Below, in pieces: positions 34,394-41,935 of a stretch of DNA of 64,000 nucleotides. The first letter of the stretch is position 1; every line of letters begins with the position of its first letter. Source of the stretch: Bacteroidota bacterium. GTDB taxonomy: Bacteria; Bacteroidota; Bacteroidia; Cytophagales; Cyclobacteriaceae. The notes beneath the pieces were generated by a model that was not told the origin of the DNA, searched no databases, and saw nothing but the letters and a program-made list of their open reading frames with translations. The stretch covers positions 1 through 64,000 of the forward strand of contig JAEYWY010000011.1 of NCBI GenBank assembly GCA_023428695.1, in the 5' to 3' direction. A program made the position numbers and the translations under genes.

Positions 34394-34425
34394 ACTGCTG
34401 GTTTACTGACCAGTAGTTTTTTTTT
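34394..34425 (+). terminator. Rho-independent terminator after the small lipoprotein
   Basis: A nine-base-pair stem (ACTGCTGGT with ACCAGTAGT, one G-U pair) closes a six-base loop and runs into a tract of nine T residues. A matching run of A residues lies before it, so it could also act on the other strand. Confidence 0.88.
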
Positions 34426-34694
34426 ATTCGTTCTTTCACGATGTCAATCAACAGTTGAATTTCAAAGATACATTATTTCAAGATTGGAGTGCGCGCGTCG
34501 CCTCAAATTGAATAATCTGTCACCTTTCCTTAACGTTTATCCTATAACATTACAGAAGGAAACTACCTGATTTATAAGGTAGCCTCATCCCCAAAAAATC
34601 CGGTTCAGTATTTTCTTTTGGTCACCAACCGACGTCGCTGCCGGTGTCAATTCCGGCGATCACCATCCATCCAGGAGCCACTTTTTTTTCTATT

Positions 34695-34717
34695 GCCGGA
34701 GCTGGTGAAGCTCCGGC
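34695..34717. repeat. Perfect inverted repeat GCCGGAGCT / AGCTCCGGC
   Basis: A nine-base-pair perfect stem with a five-base loop (GGTGA). A T-tract lies upstream on the plus strand, not downstream of the stem on either strand, so it is not a normal terminator. It could be a protein-binding site or an RNA hairpin. Confidence 0.6.
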
Positions 34718-34731
34718 CGCGGGATCGGAAT

Positions 34732-34938
34732 TCATTTTTTGTCAATAATGAACTCGTGCAAGCTCAATTTCGGCACAGGTTTTTTTGGCTTTTCAGGTAT
34801 GGAACATTTAGAAATTCGATCCACAGATACCGTCGGTGCCGGTTTCACGCCATGTCCGTACATCCCCGAGCGCGGTGCTGGCGGCTTTGAAATCAGGAGT
34901 GTTGTAGTTACTACTGACTTATCGGGTCGCTGGCTCAA
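34732..34938 (-). CDS. Possible small protein of 68 residues, doubtful
   Basis: A frame of 68 codons with ATG start, rich in Pro, Lys and Ser (SIPEKPKKPVPKLSLHEF). An overlapping frame of 67 codons lies on the plus strand (34739-34942), so at most one is likely to be real. The minus-strand product has a more natural composition for a small soluble protein, but I recognise no family, and no ribosome binding site or promoter supports it. Confidence 0.25.
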   Translation of the reverse strand: MSQRPDKSVVTTTLLISKPPAPRSGMYGHGVKPAPTVSVDRISKCSIPEKPKKPVPKLSLHEFIIDKK

Positions 34939-34946
34939 TTAAACGC

Positions 34947-36029
34947 ATGAAGGGAAAAGTTCTTGTGACCGGCGCGGCCGGTTTTATCGGGATGCACACA
35001 GTACTGCGGCTTATTCGCGACGAATTCGAAGTTGTGGGCCTCGACAACATCAACGATTACTATGCGGTACAGCTCAAGATCGACCGCCTCAAAGAAAGTG
35101 GAATTCATTCCCCGGGTCCCAGGTTGGCTAATTCCTTCCGCTACCCCGGATATCGTTTCGTGAAGATGGACCTCTGCGACCGCGCAGGGCTCCTACACCT
35201 TTTTTCAAGGGAAAAGTTCGACTACGTTATCCATCTTGCGGCGCAGGCCGGAGTACGCTACTCACTGGAAAATCCTTATGTCTACATGGAGAGCAACGTA
35301 ACCGGATTCCTGCATGTACTCGAAGGTTGTCGCCAGACAGGAGTCAGGCATCTTGTGTATGCCAGCACGTCGAGTGTATACGGGCTTAATACGAACACAC
35401 CCTTTCCGGAAGACTCGCCAACAGAGCACCCTATGTCACTTTACGCGGCCACCAAAAAAGCCAATGAAATGATGGCTCACAGTTATAGCCATCTGTATCG
35501 ATTACCCACAACAGGCCTTCGTTTCTTCACCGTGTACGGTCCGTGGGGACGACCTGACATGGCGCTCTTTCTGTTCACTGACGCAATCATAAACAACAAA
35601 CCCATCAAGGTATTCAACGGTGGCGATATGCTTCGAGATTTCACATATATCGACGACATCGTTGAAGGCGTCGTTTCGTGTATGAACAAACCTGCAGAAC
35701 CCGACCCTGAATGGAATGGACAGGATCCTTCAATACCCACGTCCTCTGCCCCGTATCGGATCTTCAACATCGGCAACTCTCACGCCGTACGGCTCACCGA
35801 ATACATCGAACAAATTGAACGATGCCTCGGCAAGACTGCCATAAAGCACATGATGCCGATGCAGCCCGGCGACGTCCCGGCGACACACGCAGACGTCTCG
35901 GTACTTGCAGACTATACCGGCTATACGCCGAAAACATGCGTCGGCGAAGGAGTAGCGAAGTTTGTTGAGTGGTACCTGAAGTATTATCAGGCGTTTAACG
36001 TTCCGGAGAAGCAGCTTCAGGTTGGGTGA
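34947..36029 (+). CDS. NAD-dependent epimerase, UDP-glucuronate 4-epimerase type
   Basis: A 360-residue extended SDR. The NAD loop is VLVTGAAGFIGMHTVLRL, the phrase VVGLDNINDYYAVQLK is characteristic of UDP-glucuronate 4-epimerases (CapI/LspL group), and the active site is YASTSSVYGLN with LYAATKKANEMMAH. GLRFFTVYGPWGRPDMA and RDFTYIDDIVEGV complete the family pattern. It interconverts UDP-glucuronate and UDP-galacturonate, supplying acidic sugars for surface glycans. It is a single gene on the plus strand beside minus-strand sugar-nucleotide genes. A UDP-glucose 4-epimerase role is less likely given the NINDYY motif. Confidence 0.88.
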   Translation: MKGKVLVTGAAGFIGMHTVLRLIRDEFEVVGLDNINDYYAVQLKIDRLKESGIHSPGPRLANSFRYPGYRFVKMDLCDRAGLLHLFSREKFDYVIHLAAQAGVRYSLENPYVYMESNVTGFLHVLEGCRQTGVRHLVYASTSSVYGLNTNTPFPEDSPTEHPMSLYAATKKANEMMAHSYSHLYRLPTTGLRFFTVYGPWGRPDMALFLFTDAIINNKPIKVFNGGDMLRDFTYIDDIVEGVVSCMNKPAEPDPEWNGQDPSIPTSSAPYRIFNIGNSHAVRLTEYIEQIERCLGKTAIKHMMPMQPGDVPATHADVSVLADYTGYTPKTCVGEGVAKFVEWYLKYYQAFNVPEKQLQVG

Positions 36030-36117
36030 GTTGGCAGCCTATTAACGTTAGACTTTCAACTTTCATCAGCACGCAATCAGGTTAAGATCAACCAGGCGCC
36101 ATGACGCAAAATCGACG

Positions 36118-36270
36118 ATCGCGTCTGTGTTGAGTCCAGGCTTTTTCGAAGGAACCGCTGAAGGCGTTTAAGTCAAATATTCGGGCGCGCCCGGGTCCTT
36201 CCCTCGCTGCTGGCCAGCACACATGCCGTGCTCAGGACGGTGCCGTCTATTGGTATTATTTTATCTACGA
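36118..36270 (+). repeat. Family-B intergenic repeat, copy 1
   Basis: The copy begins GATCGCGTCTGTGTTGAGTC and contains TCGCTGCTGGCCAGCACACA, TGCCGTGCTCAGGACGGTGC and a TATTATTTT tail. The copy at 40859-40981 has the same elements in the same orientation, with ~12 extra bases near its start. Both lie in gaps between convergent genes. No open frame or transposase is associated. Confidence 0.7.
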
Positions 36271-36292
36271 TGAGCGAAGCTGCAGCCAAAAG

Positions 36293-37249
36293 CTATTTCC
36301 GTTCACTATACCAGGAATAAATCTTCGCAAGCCCATCCCGGAAGTACACAGCAGGTTCGTAGCCCAGGAGGGTTTTGATTTTTGTAATGTCCGCGCGGGA
36401 ATGGCGCACGTCGCCGGGACGTTCGGGTCCATGTTCAGCTTTGATGTCGCGTCCTGATACTTCGCGCAGCATGCCCACCAGCGAATTCAATGTAGTCTGT
36501 TCGCCGCATGCAACGTTGTAAACCTGATTCAATGCGCGGGCATCGCCTGTAAAAAGTGCGAGCATGTTTGCCTGTACGGCGTTATCGACGTAGGTGAAGT
36601 CACGACTGGTTTCTCCATCGCCGTTGATTACCGGTGACACACCTTCAAGGAATGCCTTGCAGAACAAAGGAATCACGGCTGCATAGGGGTTGTCAGGACT
36701 TTGGCGCGGTCCGAATACATTGAAGTAACGCAACCCGACATAGTTGAGTCCATACGTCTTAAAAAAAACATCGGCGTAAAGCTCCATCGCAAATTTGGTG
36801 ATCGCATAAGGGCTCAACGGCTTACCTATACGCTCTTCCTTCTTGGGAAGCTCCGGGCTGTCGCCATACGTACTCGATGAACAGGCGAGTACTACCCTTT
36901 CGATGCCATTGGTGACCGCCGCGTGCAAAATATTAACCGTACCGTCGATGTTTACGCTATTGGTAAGCATCGGATTGCGGATTGAGCGTGGAACGGACCC
37001 CAGCGCAGCCTGGTGTGAGATCGCATCGAATCCTTTCGTAAGCGTCACCATCGATTCGTAATCGCATATATCAGCGCGCACGAATTCAAATTTCGGGTTC
37101 CCTTCAAAGCCTGCAACGTTTTCGTAGTATCCGTTTGACAAGTCGTCGATAACCCTGACGAAGCTGACGCGTTCGTCGTTCAACAAAACTTCCGTGAGGT
37201 TTGAGCCAATGAACCCGGCCCCGCCTGTAACAATAATCTTTTTCGCCAT
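36293..37249 (-). CDS. UDP-N-acetylglucosamine 4-epimerase-like protein (WbpP/TviC type)
   Basis: A 318-residue extended SDR: NAD loop KIIVTGGAGFIGSNLTEV, RVIDDLSNGYYENV, HQAALGSVPRSIRNP, active site LACSSSTYGDSP with SPYAITKFAMELY, and LRYFNVFGPRQSPDNPYA. AALGSVPRSI and GPRQ-P-NPYAAVIP match the WbpP/TviC group of epimerases, acting on UDP-GlcNAc or UDP-GlcNAcA. It provides UDP-GalNAc or its acid for the surface glycan. The ATG at 37249 begins directly with the NAD-binding strand and is preferred over 37273. It is 45 bases downstream of gmd. Confidence 0.88.
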   Translation of the reverse strand: MAKKIIVTGGAGFIGSNLTEVLLNDERVSFVRVIDDLSNGYYENVAGFEGNPKFEFVRADICDYESMVTLTKGFDAISHQAALGSVPRSIRNPMLTNSVNIDGTVNILHAAVTNGIERVVLACSSSTYGDSPELPKKEERIGKPLSPYAITKFAMELYADVFFKTYGLNYVGLRYFNVFGPRQSPDNPYAAVIPLFCKAFLEGVSPVINGDGETSRDFTYVDNAVQANMLALFTGDARALNQVYNVACGEQTTLNSLVGMLREVSGRDIKAEHGPERPGDVRHSRADITKIKTLLGYEPAVYFRDGLAKIYSWYSERK

Positions 37250-37294
37250 TTCCTGTTTATAACCACGTGACACGCATTGTCACGCGCCGCAAAT

Positions 37295-38416
37295 TTAATG
37301 TTCGTGGTAGTTATAAACAGTAAATCCTCCCTGTTTCAGATGTTTTTCTTTCCGCATAAGCGTCAAATCAGCGTCAACCATCTCGGTAAGCAGCTGATTG
37401 ACGTCGTAACGGGGCTTCCACCCCAGGATATCACGGGCTTTTGAGGGATCCCCGAGAAGTAAATCGACCTCGGTTGGCCGGAAATAACGGGGATCAATAG
37501 CAATTATTTCCTGACCTGGTCTCACATGACAATCATCCATGAACGGATCCACACTTTCAACAAAGCCCACTTCATCCACACCCCTGCCCCTGAATCCGAC
37601 GGTCACACCTGCATGGCGGAATGCGCGCACCAGAAACTCGCGCACCGATGTCGTCTCGCCCGTGGCAATCACGTAGTCATCAGGTTTGTCCTGCTGCAGG
37701 ATAAGGTACATCGCTTCCACATAATCACGCGCATGACCCCAGTCCCGGCGCGCATCGAGGTTACCCATATACAGTTTTTCCTGCAGGCCGAGGACGATCC
37801 GCGCCACAGCACGCGTTATTTTCCGGCTGACGAAAGTTTCGCCACGCAGCGGTGATTCGTGATTGAACAGGATCCCGTTACACGCAAACATGTTATAGGC
37901 CTCACGATAATTGACGGTGATCCAATACCCATACAGCTTCGCCGCCCCATAGGGAGACCGTGGATAGAAAGGTGTGGTTTCCGACTGCGGAACCTCACGT
38001 ACCTTTCCAAATAATTCAGATGTCGATGCCTGGTATATCCGCGTCTTTTGTGCAAGTCCGAGCAAACGCACCGCTTCAAGGATGCGCAGCGTTCCGATGC
38101 CGTCGGTGTTGGCAACGTACTCCGGCATTTCAAATGAAACACGGACATGACTCATCGCACCCAGATTGTAAATCTCATCCGGTTGAATATCCTGGATGAG
38201 ACGGATCACATTGGTAGAGTCGGTGAGGTCGCCATAATGCAGCTTGAGCCGCGCACCTTTATCGTGAGGATCCTCATAGAGATGGTCAATACGTTCTGTG
38301 TTGAAAAGGGATGAACGCCTTTTCATGCCGTGGACTTCATAGCCCTTTTGTAGCAGAAACTCCGCAAGGTATGCTCCGTCCTGACCCGTTATGCCTGTAA
38401 CAAATGCTTTCTTCAT
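37295..38416 (-). CDS. gmd: GDP-mannose 4,6-dehydratase
   Basis: A 373-residue extended SDR: NADP loop AFVTGITGQDGAYLAEFL, GMKRRSSLFNTERIDHL, catalytic region YQASTSELFGKVREVPQ and YPRSPYGAAKLYGYWI, plus GILFNHESPLRGETFVSRK. It makes GDP-4-keto-6-deoxymannose, the precursor of GDP-fucose. The length is normal. Its start overlaps the GDP-fucose synthase stop by ATGA, so the two enzymes form the usual fucose pair. Confidence 0.97.
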   Translation of the reverse strand: MKKAFVTGITGQDGAYLAEFLLQKGYEVHGMKRRSSLFNTERIDHLYEDPHDKGARLKLHYGDLTDSTNVIRLIQDIQPDEIYNLGAMSHVRVSFEMPEYVANTDGIGTLRILEAVRLLGLAQKTRIYQASTSELFGKVREVPQSETTPFYPRSPYGAAKLYGYWITVNYREAYNMFACNGILFNHESPLRGETFVSRKITRAVARIVLGLQEKLYMGNLDARRDWGHARDYVEAMYLILQQDKPDDYVIATGETTSVREFLVRAFRHAGVTVGFRGRGVDEVGFVESVDPFMDDCHVRPGQEIIAIDPRYFRPTEVDLLLGDPSKARDILGWKPRYDVNQLLTEMVDADLTLMRKEKHLKQGGFTVYNYHEH

Positions 38417-39357
38417 GATATACTTTGGGTCACCTGGTGTTCAAGAAAATCTGCGTACGTCTTTTTCAGACCATCGCGTAACGAGACTTTGTGTTTGTAG
38501 CCGAGGGCATGCAGCCTGGAACTGTCCAGCAGCTTCCTCGGTGTACCGTCGGGTTTTGTCGGATCAAATGTGATCTGTCCGGAGTAGCCCACTACGTCAC
38601 CAATCATTTTCGCCAGTTCGAGAATGGTTACTTCTTCACCTGTGCCGACGTTAACGAGTTCCGGCTCCTCATATCGTTCCATGAGGAAGACGCATGCCTC
38701 TGCCAGGTCGTCGGCGAACATAAACTCGCGCAGTGGCTTTCCGGTACCCCATATCACTACTTCGGAACGGCTTTCAGCTTTCGCCTCATGAAACCTGCGA
38801 AGCAACGCAGGGAGTACATGCGAGTTCTGTGGATGGTAGTTGTCGCCGTAACCGTAAAGGTTAGTCGGCATTACAGTGATGAATCGGCTTCCGTATTGCC
38901 TATGGTAGGCCTGGCAAAGTTTGATCCCTGCGATCTTTGCAATAGCATATGCTTCATTCGTTGGCTCGAGTTCGCCCGTAAGCAGACTGTCCTCGCGAAT
39001 AGGTTGTGAAGCAAACTTCGGATAGATACACGACGAACCCAGAAAAAGCAGTTTTTCCACCCCAGCCAAATGCGCGGCATGGATCACGTTCGCTTCAATC
39101 ATGAGGTTGTCATACAGGAACTCAGCGGGATACGTATTGTTGGCATAGATTCCGCCCACTTTGGCGGCTGCCAGAAACACAAAACGGGGTCTGTTTTCAT
39201 CAAAGAAGCGGTTCACGTCGGCGGTATTCCGCAGATCAAGTTCATCGGAGGTTGCCTCAATCAGGTCGTCGCAGCCTTTTCGGCGCAGGCAGCGTGCAAT
39301 CGCCGAACCAACCATTCCTTTATGGCCGGCAACAAAGATTTTTCCGGATAGATCCAT
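38413..39357 (-). CDS. fcl: GDP-L-fucose synthase
   Basis: A 314-residue extended SDR: IFVAGHKGMVGSAIARCL, AAKVGGIYANNTYPAEFL, LFLGSSCIYPKFASQPI, NEAYAIAKIAGIKLC and MPTNLYGYGDNYHPQNSHV are all diagnostic. It performs the 3,5-epimerisation and 4-reduction of GDP-4-keto-6-deoxymannose to GDP-L-fucose with NADPH. Together with gmd downstream it provides fucose for the surface polysaccharide. A plus-strand membrane protein gene is divergent about 105 bases away. Confidence 0.97.
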   Translation of the reverse strand: MDLSGKIFVAGHKGMVGSAIARCLRRKGCDDLIEATSDELDLRNTADVNRFFDENRPRFVFLAAAKVGGIYANNTYPAEFLYDNLMIEANVIHAAHLAGVEKLLFLGSSCIYPKFASQPIREDSLLTGELEPTNEAYAIAKIAGIKLCQAYHRQYGSRFITVMPTNLYGYGDNYHPQNSHVLPALLRRFHEAKAESRSEVVIWGTGKPLREFMFADDLAEACVFLMERYEEPELVNVGTGEEVTILELAKMIGDVVGYSGQITFDPTKPDGTPRKLLDSSRLHALGYKHKVSLRDGLKKTYADFLEHQVTQSIS

Positions 39358-39462
39358 ATTATTTCAAAGGGTCCCAGCAATCCCCTTTAAAATTGGATGC
39401 CGACAGCACCTGAATCAGGAGGTCACGATGCTTTCGTCACGAATTATCATCTTTGTAATACA

Positions 39463-40707
39463 ATGACAGGAAAACAATTCAGCGTTCCGGCCGGAGGCAC
39501 GTCGCAGGCACTGAAGATCCACACCGGCTTTTTGTGGCGCATGACGAAATGGTTGATCTTACTCAACGTGCTGGTACTTATCGCTTCCGGCATCGTGTAC
39601 GACCTGCTTGCCAGTCCCGGCAGACTCTCCGGAATACTGTCCACACAAACGGGGATATTCGTGCTTTCGCAGTTTAACCTCACTTCGGAGAATACGCTTG
39701 CCACGGGGTATTCGTCAATGTTGTTCCTTCTCACCGCCGCGGTTGCGATAATCTGTTTTTTGCGAACAATCAACTCCGAGAAAAAGGGATGGGGCTGGCT
39801 CATCATAGCCGGCTTTTTCGCACTGGTATCACTCGACGAAATGGGTTCGCTTCACGAGAATGCGGGCAAGCTGACATCGCTGGACATGATGGGCACATCG
39901 ACCTGGGAGTCGGTGCTTTCATTGCCGTTGTTAATTGCCATAGGATGCGTGATGTTCGGCGTAGTACGCGAGGTCCGCTGGCGGACCTCTCCTTTCTGGA
40001 TGATGACTGCGGGTGCGCTATTGTTTCTGACGGTTCCGGTTCACGAGTATAGGGAAACGTTGATGTGGCAGAGTCACGATTCTGATTGGGTGCGACCGGT
40101 GTTGCCGGGACTGATTGAAGAAGGAACTGAATTGTTTGCCGCGCTACTCTTCTTCGCGGGAATGGTGTTGTGGATGCTTCGTGAGGGTGAAGCCCTGTCA
40201 CGATCAGCGTTTGAAATAACCGTCGCGCCGAAGTCAATCCGGATATTGATTGCCGCAGGATCCATTGCTATGCTTTCAGGTCTTTTTATCATGCATCTGC
40301 TCAGCGATACGCTTAACGCTGATGATGGCATTGCAGTAAACTGGTTTCCCGCAGCCGTGGCAATGCTCATATTCATTGTAACACGATCTCTTAAGCCGGG
40401 AAATAATCCTGCTGTGTTGATTTACAGCGTCGTTCTCGCGGGTTATTTCGTCTGTGATTTTTACAGCATACTGCATTGGGATGAAATTGCCGGATTCTCA
40501 TGGGTCGTACGAATAGTAATGACCGCGGGACTGGTGTGGTTTATCTTCAACGTATCGCTGCCGTTCCAGAATTTCCTATGGCGGATGGGTTGTATTGCAG
40601 CGGGTATGATGATTAGTACAGCGTTTGTGTTCGAACATTCTGCGGTTACGTCTGCAGCGACAGCAGGATTGTTGATCATTCTCAGTTTCCAGATGAAGTC
40701 GGCGTAA
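39463..40707 (+). CDS. Polytopic membrane protein with conserved acidic/His motifs, function unknown
   Basis: A 414-residue protein with about ten hydrophobic segments. Two polar motifs lie at the ends of membrane segments: SLDEMGSLHENAGK after the third segment, and VLPGLIEEGTELFAALLFF. I associate this pair (a DE-HE motif and a later EE-E motif) with uncharacterised membrane proteins; the carboxylates and His could bind metal or protons. The frame extends to 39397, but ATG at 39463 gives a more natural N-terminus (MTGKQFSVPAG). It lies alone between GDP-fucose synthase and a repeat-filled gap before cysQ, both on the other strand, so its link to either set is unclear. Confidence 0.75.
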   Translation: MTGKQFSVPAGGTSQALKIHTGFLWRMTKWLILLNVLVLIASGIVYDLLASPGRLSGILSTQTGIFVLSQFNLTSENTLATGYSSMLFLLTAAVAIICFLRTINSEKKGWGWLIIAGFFALVSLDEMGSLHENAGKLTSLDMMGTSTWESVLSLPLLIAIGCVMFGVVREVRWRTSPFWMMTAGALLFLTVPVHEYRETLMWQSHDSDWVRPVLPGLIEEGTELFAALLFFAGMVLWMLREGEALSRSAFEITVAPKSIRILIAAGSIAMLSGLFIMHLLSDTLNADDGIAVNWFPAAVAMLIFIVTRSLKPGNNPAVLIYSVVLAGYFVCDFYSILHWDEIAGFSWVVRIVMTAGLVWFIFNVSLPFQNFLWRMGCIAAGMMISTAFVFEHSAVTSAATAGLLIILSFQMKSA

Positions 40708-40745
40708 CCCGATTCTCTCGCGCGCTCCTTAGTTCACGGCTCAAA

Positions 40746-40840
40746 GACAGAGTAAATGACAGTGTGAGTATGAGAGTGAAAGGATATCCCGTCTCCGCCC
40801 GATGAGTACTACAATCCAACAAAAAATCTCTGCGAGGTGA
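40746..40840 (-). repeat. Family-C intergenic repeat, inverted copy
   Basis: Read on the minus strand the order is CTCTGCGA-like start, GTTGGATTGTAG, GGGCGGAGACGGGATATCCT and a short CACTCTCATACTCACAC tail. This matches the copy at 29025-29135, which has a longer microsatellite, and the degenerate copy at 1021-1115. Confidence 0.6.
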
Positions 40841-40858
40841 TGAATGGCTTGTGTCAGA

Positions 40859-40981
40859 AGATCGCGTCTCTTTTGAAAAGTGTTTCAGTCCAGGCACTCA
40901 CGCTCACCCGGGTCCTGCGCTCGCTGCTGGCCAACGCACATGCCGTGCTCAGGACGGTGCCGTTTATTAATATTATTTTGT
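40859..40981 (+). repeat. Family-B intergenic repeat, copy 2
   Basis: The copy contains CGCTCGCTGCTGGCCAACGC and CATGCCGTGCTCAGGACGGT and ends in TTATTAATATTATTTTG. It matches 36118-36270 over its whole length with a few substitutions and one short indel. The two copies are in the same orientation. Confidence 0.7.
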
Positions 40982-41079
40982 CAAAACGGGAGCACAAAGT
41001 CAGGTCGCACCAACTAAAAATTATGAATTATTATGAAAGAAAAATTAGAAATCACCCACTCTTTCAACGACGGATCCAA

Positions 41080-41149
41080 TATACCTTGTGATAAGAGCCT
41101 TTCGAAGGAACCTGCGTGCCCGCCAAAGCGTTTCGCGACGGCGGGAAAC
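41080..41149 (+). repeat. Family-A REP-like hairpin repeat, copy 2
   Basis: Same order as at 29226: TATACCTTGTGATAAG, TCGAAGGAACCTGCGTGCCC, GCG-TTT-CGC core and GGCGGGAAACC. The outer stem CCCGCC/GGCGGG is kept although bases between the stem parts differ. It ends at the stop codon of cysQ, as copy 1 does at the kinase gene. Confidence 0.7.
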
Positions 41150-41911
41150 CTACCTCACCAGGAAGTACGGATTAAGCAAATTCTCCTTGTTGTACCTGAG
41201 TTCCTGGTCGGAGCCATGTTGGAGAACTTTCAGTCCGGTTTCATTCACGATGGCATGCGCTGCTGCAGTATCCCATTCCATTGTGGGTGCGTAGCGTGGG
41301 TAGACATCCGCTTTTGATTCCGCGAGCAGCATGAATTTGAGACTGCTGCCCTTTGACACAAGCTGCGGATCACGAAGGCTCTCGATAAATTCACGCGTTT
41401 CATCATTCATGTGTGAACGCGAAGCGACTACACGCAGACCTGTCTGTGTGAGATCCCATAAGCGTCGTTTCGGTAATGCTTCGTCGTTGCCATTTCTGCG
41501 GACAAATGCGCCGTGGCCCTGTCGCGCAAAGAATACTTCACCTGTCACAGGCACGGCTACAACGCCAAGGATAGGCGCACCATTGTGAATGAGTGCGATA
41601 TTAACGGTGAACTCACCGTTGCGTTTAATGAACTCCTTCGTCCCGTCGAGCGGGTCAACCATCCAGAAATACTGCCACTGACTGCGTTCGGCGTACGGAA
41701 TATCCTTCCCTTCTTCACTGAGCACGGGCAGTCCTGTTGCCTCAAGTATCAGCGCGATGACGGCATGTCCTTTACGGTCTGCCAGAGTGAGCGGAGACTG
41801 ATCCCCCTTTGCCTCAGCCTGGAAATCATCGGAATTGTAAACCTCCAGGATTGCTTTACAGGCTTCCTGGGCCGCTTCGATGGCGGTAAGCAAATGGTTA
41901 TCGAGATTCAT
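41150..41911 (-). CDS. cysQ: 3'(2'),5'-bisphosphate nucleotidase CysQ
   Basis: A 253-residue member of the inositol monophosphatase superfamily. Metal-binding motifs are LPVLSEEGKDIPYAE (Glu), WMVDPLDGTKEFIKRN (DP-DGT) and YAPTMEWDTAAAHAIV (WD). The phrase DGTKEFIKRNGEFTVNIAL is typical of CysQ. It hydrolyses adenosine 3',5'-bisphosphate, the by-product of PAPS use, to AMP and phosphate. It lies 24 bases downstream of cysN. Its presence with cysN, cysD and cysC fits active PAPS turnover. Confidence 0.94.
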   Translation of the reverse strand: MNLDNHLLTAIEAAQEACKAILEVYNSDDFQAEAKGDQSPLTLADRKGHAVIALILEATGLPVLSEEGKDIPYAERSQWQYFWMVDPLDGTKEFIKRNGEFTVNIALIHNGAPILGVVAVPVTGEVFFARQGHGAFVRRNGNDEALPKRRLWDLTQTGLRVVASRSHMNDETREFIESLRDPQLVSKGSSLKFMLLAESKADVYPRYAPTMEWDTAAAHAIVNETGLKVLQHGSDQELRYNKENLLNPYFLVR

Positions 41912-41935
41912 GAAAAATCAGCTTGCGATGCAATG

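Larger units (their letters stand above)
34432..34946. other. Gap of about 500 bases, no confident gene
   Basis: The gap before the epimerase gene holds a perfect nine-base inverted repeat (34695-34717), T-rich tracts, and two overlapping open frames on opposite strands between 34732 and 34942. A TTATAAGGTAG/CTACCT inverted pair lies near 34566-34585. No promoter consensus could be assigned with confidence. Confidence 0.4.

Noticed and set aside
34695..34717. Perfect inverted repeat as a terminator
   Set aside because: No T tract follows the stem on either strand.
40837..41091. 84-residue frame between the membrane protein and cysQ
   Set aside because: It runs through family B and family A repeats and is interrupted in the other copies.
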